DNA of 64,000 nt from Platanthera guangdongensis (taxonomy: Eukaryota; Streptophyta; Magnoliopsida; Asparagales; Orchidaceae). The stretch covers positions 65,565,628 to 65,629,627 of the forward strand of contig CM077164.1 in assembly GCA_039583875.1 (NCBI GenBank), given 5' to 3'. Within the stretch, counting starts at the first letter, position 1, and every line of letters begins with the position of its first letter. The notes under the pieces are model-generated. The model was not told the DNA's origin, did no database searches, and was given only the letters and a program-made list of their open reading frames with translations. A program made the translations under genes and the position numbers. Of this stretch, positions 55,938 to 64,000 are shown piece by piece.

Positions 55938-58694
55938 AATACACCCATAGTTAAGCTTTTGCTATTCCAGAGCAAAAGTTGGAGAAGAACTTATAAGGAA
56001 TTAAAAAATCCTAAGTTTAGCTAGCGCTTGAATTAATTAAAAGTAAGATCAAAATAAATATCTGGGGTACTACAGTTAAATCCTAATTTATGAAATGTTA
56101 TAAATAGAGGAAGAGTTTCAAAAATACTTCTAGATAAAACAAATAGAAAACAAAAATTTTTTTTTGTTAGTTTAACAAAGATGGATTGAAATTATATAAA
56201 AAAACTTTAGCTTAAAAGAAGTTAAAGGAAATAATGCAATTTAAAAATTATGCTCTCAAAATATTTTAAATTAATTCTAGAATCATTGAAATAGGCTAAG
56301 TGGTTTGGTGGTTTATGAAGAGGGCTTGGATTTAGAGGCAAGGTAATTTTTTCTCGAACCTCTATATATTTTTTCTTTTGAATAATTAGGAAAATGAAAT
56401 CTTATTTTCCTAACATACAATTTTTTTCTTTCTTTATAAATAATAAATAACCCAATATATATGTATAGGAGTAATGAATTTTATCCTCTTACTCTGTAGC
56501 ATATAATCTTTTTAAATATTGGGTGTCTATGTTTACGGAACGAAATTTTATTCACATTGACATAAGATCTTTTTAAGGGATAAAATATGGGTAAGCATGT
56601 CAAGTGAGACATGAAAAAAAAATGGAGCTGGGTTTATTTTTTTCAAAAAGAAAACTAGATTTTAATAAAAAAGTTTTGAGAGCAACCTTTTTAAAATGAA
56701 CGTTTTGATATTACTAAAAGCAAAAAGTAGAAATAATTAAAATCCATCATTGTTATTTTCTAACATAAAACACGAGCTTCTATTTATAAAAATTAGAACT
56801 GGTGGTGAAAAATAGGTTCCCTATTATAAGGAAAAGACATAAACAAAATCTTTAAAACTTAATCCCAGACACTTAAATCTATCGAACTTTAATTAATAAA
56901 CGAATAGTAAACAAAGAATAAGTAAAATTCGAATATAAATTAACTCGAAACTAGATTTTTGGAAAGCAAAAAGGGTTAAGATGTGGTATATTCGATTTTA
57001 TTTGTTACATAATTTAACAAAACAATTTTTGAATTATTAGGGGTTTTATCATTTTTTTGGAATTTTGATGTGATTATTATCTTTTTTTTGAATTTTTAGA
57101 TGTTTTTTTATCTCTTTTTTTGATTTTTTTTTTATTATTATATTTTTTTGAATTTTTAGAGTTATTCACTTTTTTGGATTTTTGGTTTTTATTTTTCTAA
57201 GGTTTTTGGATTTTTCAATTTTTTTTGATTTTTTAGTTTTTTTATCAAATTATAAGAAGGGGAGAGAAAGAAGTGTTATTTATAAAAAGAGAGGGGGAAA
57301 GAGAAAAAAATTTACAAAAATGTACAAAGTAAAAACTCGATGGCCCGCGAATAAACTCTTATTTAAGTGGTTGGTTCGATGAGTCGAACGCCGCGGGCAT
57401 GCTAAAAAACAAGCTTTTACAAAAAAAGAAGAGGGGCGGGGGAGGAGAATGATTTAGTATTTTTTTTAAAAGAAGAAGAAGAGACGGGGAAAAGAGGAAG
57501 AGTTTTTAAAAAATTATTTTACAAATTAAAGTAAACAAAATTTTTTTTTGATTTTTCTATTTTATTGTTTTTTTTTTGAAGTTTTTGATTGTTATAAAAA
57601 ACAATTAAAATTTGTTTGAGGTTTTATTTTTTTTCATTTTTTTGTATTTTTTGCTAAGTACAGAATATAAAAAATACAGAATAGGAAAGCACCCACATAC
57701 TTAAACCCAACATTGTCCCCAATATTGCAATCTAAGTATGCGGAACGGATAATTTACAAAATAAAATATGTACAAAAATTAAAAGAGAGGGTAGAAACTT
57801 CCCTTAGACGAGTTCGGGGAGGCTCATATGGAACCCTGCATTATTTAGAAGAAAAAGCAAAAATATAACAGAAAAAAAATAAAACGAAAATATAAACTCG
57901 GCCTAAAGAGTGTGGGTGGTAGGGGATGGCAAGTGTAGGTGTGACTCGATTAGCTAACGTCTTAGCTTTAAGTGCACTGACAGAAATGCAGACCCCGAAC
58001 GCGCCCAAAAGAGTAAAGTGTGCCGACACAAAATGAAACAAAATAAGTTAAAATAAGTTAAAACCAAATATATACATTTTTAATAACAAAATAGATATAT
58101 ATTTTTTTTGTTATAGATTTTTTTGTTATATTTTTTGTGGTTTTTAAGTTTTTTAAGTTTATTTTTGTTTTCTTTTTTTTGGGATCTTTGAGGTTTTTAG
58201 ATTTAGTTTTTTGTTTTTAGGTTTTAAGAGTTTTTCAGTTTTTAGAGTTTTAGTTGGTGTTTTTTTTTTGATTTTTTGGTTTGTAGTGTTTTTTTTCAAA
58301 AAAATAATGAAAATTTTTTAAGTTTTGTTTTTTATAGTTTTTAGATTTTATTTCGATATTTTTAGGTTTTTCAAGTTTTTAGTTTTATAGGTTTTTTAAT
58401 TAATTCTTTTTTGGAAACAGTGCTATTTCATTTTTGTTTTTTTTATAGATAAATATATATGAAAATATAAGTATAAAATAAACTCATTTTTTTCATTTTT
58501 TTTAAGTTTTTTTTATTAACATTATATTATTATTATTATCATGATGATTATTATTATTATTATTAGTAGTAGTAGTATTTTTTTGTTGGCAATTTTAAAT
58601 TTTTGTTTTATATATATAGATATAGGTAAAATTAATAGATTTCCAGGGTTCAAAATAACGACTCGAAAAATTCCCGGCAGCAGCGCCAAAAACT
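55938..58694 (-). mobile_element. Tat-like interior d (non-coding, 2757 bp)
   Basis: Co-linear with interiors a and c. Purine tract region 55938-55957, GC islands 57337-57405 and 57905-58040, hairpin 57696-57740, primer site complement near 58671-58689. Confidence 0.82.
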
Positions 58695-61149
58695 TGATTG
58701 ATATTTTTGCATCGGGTCCGAAAATTTGATGCGGTTAAAACTCCAAAAATTGGTGAGAATTCCCGCGGCGCCCCGGGCGGTTTATTTAAGGGAAAAGGCG
58801 GATTTGGTTTTTATTTAGAAAACGGGGCACGCGGATTTATTATTTTGGAAATAAAAAGATGAGATCGAGTTTTAACGAAAGGAGGCAAGTGCACCTATCG
58901 CGTGTAGTACAGGATATTCCGGGGTGGAATATCGAGGTCGTATTGTTCTCGGGGTCGGTTTGATTATTTCTACTCTTCCCTGTAGGGGACTATTATTTTA
59001 CCGATAATTATCTTGTCGGGATATTTTTTATATATATAAAAGCAAAAAGTAAGATAGAAAACAAAAAATGAAAGCAATAAAGGGGAAGCAGATGATGAGC
59101 TTAGCGCGACGAAATCGAATAAAATTTGAACTAAAATAAACTTTTAATAAAAAGAGATCCAAAATTTCAAATTAATTAAGGCGGAGACTTGGCCGTGGAG
59201 GTTCCACTAGAATTAGCTCACTTATCTCTAGGACTATCGCTCACCTGAACGCTAAGACTATTCGACCGAACGTTAGTCCGACGAAGGATTCCTCTTAACG
59301 CCCGTATTATGCTAAGAACCCCGCTATTGGGTGGGGAAACCAATCCGATAGAGTTGGCGTGCCTCCTCTCTAGAGGGTTAGGGCGGAACTCTCTTTACCA
59401 AGGGGCGATGGGTCCATACGCACGGCCTCTCGGCTAGCTAGCATATGGACTACGGAAATAGGGCCCACACATCGATTATGTGGTTCTACGTATCGTAAAC
59501 CCTAAGCAAACCTTAAGTTAATTTAATTAATTAGAAAATAAGGACCTTTAATTATTGAAAGTTATTTTTTTTGTCCCAATGCTCTTTGATATTGAGGGAT
59601 AAGAACGGTCAGCCACTCATCAGAATGGGGACGGCAGGCGGTGAAAGCAATAAAAGGAAAGCAGTAAATAAATTAGGAAAAAAAGCAGTAAAGGAAAGCA
59701 ATAAAAGAAAGCAGTAAATTGCAAGTTCTACTCAAACGAGTAGGACTGAAATGAAAGCAGTAAAGTGCGAGTCCCTGCGCAAATACGTGGGCAGGAGAAA
59801 TGAAAGCGAGTCCTACTCAAACGAGTAGGATAAAATAAATACAACGCACGCACACACTCGACAGAAATTAAAAACTCTCACACACACACTCTCGACAGTA
59901 AATTAAAAACACATCTCACTCTACTGAATTGAAAACGCACACACACTGCATAAAGGTAAAACAAATGCACACACTCGACATGAAAGTAAAATACGCACAC
60001 ACACACACACACACTACTGAATGAAATAAAAACAATGCGCCATTTAACTCTTAACGAGTAGGCGGAAATAAATGCGCACACATGAAAAATTGCAAAAAAC
60101 TAAGTTACCGAAAAATTAAAATAACTACATTTCTACTACTAAAATGCGGTAGAAATGAATAAAAAGCTAAAATAACAATTAAACAGAGCAAAAAGTTTTG
60201 CAAATAAACGCGAAAATAGAAGTGCTCGGAAAATTAAAACGAATACATTTCTACCGCTAGAATGCGGTAGAAATGAATAAAAAGTGGACAGAAAAATTTA
60301 AAGGAGCAAAAGTTTAAAATGAAAATGAAAATGCTCGAAAAATTAAAACAACTATATTATCATTCCTATGACTTGATAAAAACGCTAAAAAAGTGTAAAT
60401 AAAGTAAAAAAGAACGAAAAAGTTAAACAACCTAAACAAGAATATCTAAGTTAAAGAAAATTAAAAACCACTTTGAAAACATTTTTACGCATTTATAGGA
60501 ATGAAATAAAAGCTACAAAATTCTAAATCTAACCAAATTAAGTTACGAAATGAAAATGAAAACATAAAAAGCACAAGTTATTCTCATACACGCACACAAG
60601 CATATTAAAAGAACAAAAACTAACTTAGAAAAAAGAAAAAAAGAATAATATTGCATAAAGAGAGGCACATAGATGAAGTCCAAATCCATAGAAAGGGAGA
60701 AAACTACAAATTTTATTATTCTAAAAGGAGATTACAAAGCTAAAACCAAAAAGGAGAGGGGGAGAAAATCCCTTACATAGGCCTTGGAATCATCTAAGCA
60801 GCATTTCCCCTATACAAAATGGCCCAAAAAGTGGAACAGGATTACAAGCAGAAGACTGGAATTTATAGACAAAAAATTTCACGGGACACGCCCTGTTATA
60901 CGGGCGTGTTAGGGGGTGTGTCAGTACAATTCATGATTCGATCCGGCAAATTGACGGCGTAGTTGACTTCGGGCTGGACACGTGTCGCTCACACAGCGGT
61001 CACGCACAGGTCACGGGCGTGACTATGGGCGTGTCGGGGAGGTAGAACTGGGCGCGGGTTACGTCGAAATGTCGCCGCGCGGGTCTTGTCCGCCAGGTGG
61101 AGGAGTACACGCTCGTGTCGCATCTTGATACGACCGTGTCGGGGAGGTG
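58695..61149 (-). repeat. Tat-like LTR e, cut by copia A
   Basis: Matches LTR a from its sense 3' end into the U3 palindromes, then stops at about 61149 (GGGGAGGTG) where the family A copia LTR begins. The rest of the LTR is not in the window. Confidence 0.85.
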
Positions 61150-62981
61150 TTAAAGTGATGTGTTAGATCTAATATACTCTAGACGCGGTGAATAGAGTAT
61201 TTGTAGGTCCTTATAAAACTAATACTGCTTCTGCTGTAATTTAAAAGGTGCAGAATTAAACTAAAGTAAATAATCACACAACAGTCCTAAAAACACACAG
61301 CAGTCTTAAAACACAAGCACAGCAAGAACAAAAAGAAAATGTGCAACCAGACGACACAAGAAATTTTATAGTGGTTCCCCAACCTGGGTATATCCACTCT
61401 TCTACCACCCTGGTAGGAATCCACTCAGGTTTTTGATCAGGTGCTTAACACCAATGAGCTTTTGATCAGGTGCTCAAAAACCAAATCCTCAAGTCTTTTG
61501 ATCAGGTGACTTGTAACCAAGAATCACTTTTGAAGGGAGATGACAACCCATTGCAGAGGTGGGAATGAGAGAGTGATGAAAGTCTTCTTTTCTCAATCAC
61601 AATGAGAAGACTATGTGGATTCAGTGATGTTGTCAAATCTCCCCCTGAGATGTAGAAGAGTTCAGGAGAACTGGAGCTTTGCACAAGGTGATAGGTCTTC
61701 AAGCTTTCAGCCTTGATCAGAGAGATCTTCAGGAACTTCTTTGACCGATGGAAGATTTGTTGTCCTGTGAAGTGTCCTGGATAGTTTGAAGAATGAAGAC
61801 TCTTGATATTTGAATGATTGTTCTTCGTCTTCAGTATCAGAAATCTTATGTCAGACTAAGAGCAGACGGGTTGAGTTTTTCTTGTCTGATTCAGTAATCT
61901 TCTCTCTAGATATTTTGACTATCTTTTAATCTGTCTCATGTACTATCAGGAAAGAGAGAAAAATATCTCTTTTTATATTTTCTTGCAGAATTGGTCTTTT
62001 GAATTTTGAATTCCTTCTTCATTCAATGCTGACGGCCTAGAGAATAAGCAGCATTGAATAATTTCCCCAAATATCCCGTGGAAAAATGGCAGGCAATAAT
62101 CCTGGAGAATATCCCAATCAATGCTCCTCTAACTGTTATATTCAGAGAATGTTAGATCATTGATTACCCAGGAATCATTGCAGTAATAATGGGGACAGGG
62201 CTGGAAATGACTTAGTCTGTAATCGTCGAACAGATGACAGAAATCGTCGAACTAAGTCCACAGTTCGTCGAGCTGAGATATTGTGTTCGTCGACCAGACG
62301 GCTTCTGTTCGTCGAGCTGAGTTCCATGATCGTCGAGCTGGAAACTAAACTGCTATCTCTTCTGAACTTTGCCTATTCTGTGTCTGAAGTTCGTCGAGCT
62401 GGTAAATGTGTTCGTCGACTGTAGTTCAGTCTAGACTTAGAATAATTTCTGAATGAAAGTGTTGAAGTATAGAGTCCAGAATTCGTCGACCAGAGAACTG
62501 GGTTCATCGAACTGAGACTACAGAACATAGTCTTGATAGAATGTTGTAGTAGTCCAAAGATTCGTCGACTAAAGAATAGAGTTCGTCGAGCTGAGAACTA
62601 AGTTCGTTGACCAAAGTCTGATACTAAGGACTTAGAATATCTTGATGTTTTCTGACCATGAAGTGTTGTTGTAGTGTCCAAGCTTTCGTCGACCTGAGTA
62701 CCAAGTTTGTTGAGCTCAGCTCAGAGAATTTTCTCTGAGATCGTCGAGCTGAGCACGACTATCGTCAACCTGAGTTTGACGAACATCGAAATCACTTTAC
62801 AGAGTCTTGAAATCTTCTAAGTCTTGAGTCTCTAGTAGTCTTGTTGATAGCTGGTCCATGTGATATTGACTCTAAGGACTTTGCCTAGACTCTAGGATAT
62901 AACTATGACCCTGGCTATACATTGTGGGTCACAAGATCATGAGTTAGTGAACCTAGCCCAAATCAAACTAGGGATCCAACA
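61150..62981 (-). repeat. Copia A 3' LTR
   Basis: Sense start TGTTGGATCCC, sense end near TCTAGAGTATATTAGATCTA. The U3 block at 62220-62790 has about fifteen TTCGTCGAGCTGAG-type units on the plus strand. Unlike the solo LTR of the same family it lacks the GTGTCGACAC array. Confidence 0.87.
62220..62790 (-). promoter_or_regulatory. TCGTCGAGCTGAG repeat block in copia A U3
   Basis: Dispersed units GTTCGTCGAGCTGAG, ATTCGTCGACCAGAG and ATCGTCGAACTAAG at irregular spacing of roughly 20-60 bp. It lies in the upstream part of the LTR in sense orientation. Confidence 0.6.
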
Positions 62982-63176
62982 ATCTCCCCCTATTTGGGTG
63001 AGGTAACTAACCACAGACTCAGACTTAAACTGAAAATAAACAAAGCAGAAAAAGCATATATCTGGCAGAGACAGATAACATATGCAGCAGATATATATAT
63101 ACATGAGCTTTGTTCAAAAAATATAAAGCAGTTATAAATAATGCAGAAAGATAAAAAGAGTTCAAAATCACTTCTT

Positions 63177-64000
63177 CTACTTCTTTTCCTTTGGCATTGC
63201 ATCCTTGCTCTTGTCTCCTGGCTTTGTAAATATTATTTCTATGTTAGGATTTGAAGCTTGCACACTGGTCATGGTCATGTCAGCAGCCCCTATAATCTTC
63301 AGAGATGTAGCCCTCGGGACAACTGCTTCTGGGTGCAACTTCATGTAGTCATCCACATTGAAAATCTTGTTAGCTCTATCAAATCTTTTAAGTTCCTCTT
63401 TCCTGTACTTTGACATGGTAGTATATTCAGAGGGATCCTTTCCTTCAGCTTTGGCCTTATTAATCAGAGAAAGGCCTACAAGTTCCTGGAACCTGGCCAT
63501 TCTAGCAGTAGTAGCTGTTTCAGGATCTTCAAAAGGAACAAGAGGAGAGGATGGTCTTTTAGAGCATTCAGCTGGTTGATTTTCAGTGGATTGTTATTAT
63601 TGTTGTTGATGTTGTTGCTACTGTTGATGTTGCTTTCCTGAAGAATATTTCATGTGCTGGCTGCTTTCATGATGAGATCTCCCTTGATGTCTTTGATATG
63701 TTTGAATAGGGGAAGATCTTTGAGAACTAGAACCTGAAGCACCAGCAGCTGGAGGAGGTGGAAGAGGTGGATCTTTTCTGTATCTATGAACTGGAGGAGG
63801 AGAGTATCTTCTGCTTTTCTTCCTCTCCTTCTACTGATTCTTGGACAGCCACATCCAAGCTGGTATCCCTTTATATGGTGTAATATTTTGAAGAATAAAA
63901 TAAGTAGTGTCATTGTTTGTATTAGGCTTAGGAGCAGGAGGAGGAGCTTTTCTTTTCTTAGATACTGGCTTCCTCTTTGGTTCATGATCAGATTCATCAT
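63177..64000 (-). pseudogene. Copia A 3' reading frame, C-terminal part
   Basis: Minus-strand frame ending at TAG 63177-63179, about 200 bp before the LTR, in the position of the extra 3' ORF of copia C. Reading in sense order, it has a basic region (EPKRKPVSKKRKAPPPAPKP), a Pro-rich stretch (PPLPPPPAAG), a Gln-rich stretch with adjacent stops near 63590-63615, then MARFQELVGLSLINKAKAEG, KYRKEELKRFDRANKIF and a Lys-rich end. Several stops (also near 63835) inactivate it. I see no clear residue-level match to the copia C ORF end, only the same position, charge and low-complexity character. The 5' part lies outside the window. Confidence 0.6.

Larger units (their letters stand above)
29100..61149 (-). 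mobile_element. Tandem LTR-sharing array of a non-coding Tat/Athila-like element
   Basis: Sense is minus. It contains five LTRs (a-e, left to right) and four interiors. Start-to-start distances are 5735 (a-b), 4430 (b-c), 5736 after subtracting copia C and its duplication (c-d), and 5049 (d-e). The short units have visible deletions, so the basic unit is about 5.735 kb. Each complete interior is 2745-2762 bp, begins with primer site TGGCGCCGCTGCCGGGGA and ends with a TTAAGTATGGGGGTATT-like purine tract. Neither LTRs nor interiors contain a domain of gag or pol. This is the organisation of a large non-autonomous (LARD-type) derivative of the Tat/Ogre/Athila gypsy branch. The left end cut copia B, with expected duplication GATAC at 29095-29099. 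Confidence 0.85.
61150..64000 (-). mobile_element. Copia family A element, 3' end (runs off window)
   Basis: Sense is minus. The 3' LTR occupies 61150-62981, preceded in sense by purine tract CAAATAGGGGGAGAT (complement of 62982-62996) and interior sequence to 64000. It inserted into Tat-like LTR e; the expected duplication on the left is AGGTG. It is the same LTR family as the solo LTR at 14205-16177. Confidence 0.85.

Overview
This window looks like a heterochromatic stretch of an angiosperm genome, probably a eudicot; I cannot name the species. It contains no intact host gene. Almost everything from 6143 to 64000 is LTR retrotransposon sequence, nested at least three levels deep. The only host-gene signal is a pair of broken copies of a PRP17/CDC40 splicing-factor segment at the left edge, separated by a 500-N assembly gap.

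Layout. (1) 1-120: a remnant of the same LTR family that fills 29-61 kb, abutting the first PRP17 fragment. (2) 121-4296: two copies of a 2.34-kb segment holding PRP17 exon-like sequence plus non-coding sequence. (3) 4297-6142: AT-rich sequence with one fold-back element and two small related inverted-repeat elements. (4) 6143-17867: a head-to-tail, LTR-sharing array of a gypsy element (Tekay/Del-like termini) whose interior codes only for gag. It is arranged LTR-gag-LTR-gag-LTR(truncated)-gag-LTR(truncated), and a copia solo LTR (family A, 14205-16177, target duplication GAATG) is inserted in the third interior. (5) 17868-29099: a long SIRE/Maximus-like copia element (family B) with gag, protease, integrase, RT-RNaseH and an extra 3' reading frame, all decayed. 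It inserted in the fourth gypsy LTR and is itself split by a Tat/Athila-type solo LTR (20428-23050, duplication ACAGC). (6) 29100-61149: a minus-strand array of five LTRs and four non-coding interiors of a Tat/Athila-like non-autonomous element, with a basic period of about 5.735 kb. (7) 40517-49156: a complete, young copia element (family C, duplication AAAAC) inside that array, with gag and a large 3' ORF but no pol. (8) 61150-64000: the 3' LTR and 3' interior of a family A copia element, minus strand, running off the window.

How the parts relate. Three of the families seen here (the gypsy gag-only family, the Tat-like array and copia C) lack their own polymerase, so they must have been moved by enzymes supplied from elsewhere. 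All five LTR families carry, just upstream of or in the region of their promoter, a block of short CG-containing inverted repeats. Most share the core TCGACGA/TCGTCGA, and copia B uses the related GTCGAC palindrome. In copia B and copia C the same element-specific motif recurs directly upstream of the extra 3' ORF, which suggests a second, internal promoter. I regard this shared palindromic module, and its repetition before the 3' ORF, as the most interesting signal in the window. All coordinates and similarities were read by eye.
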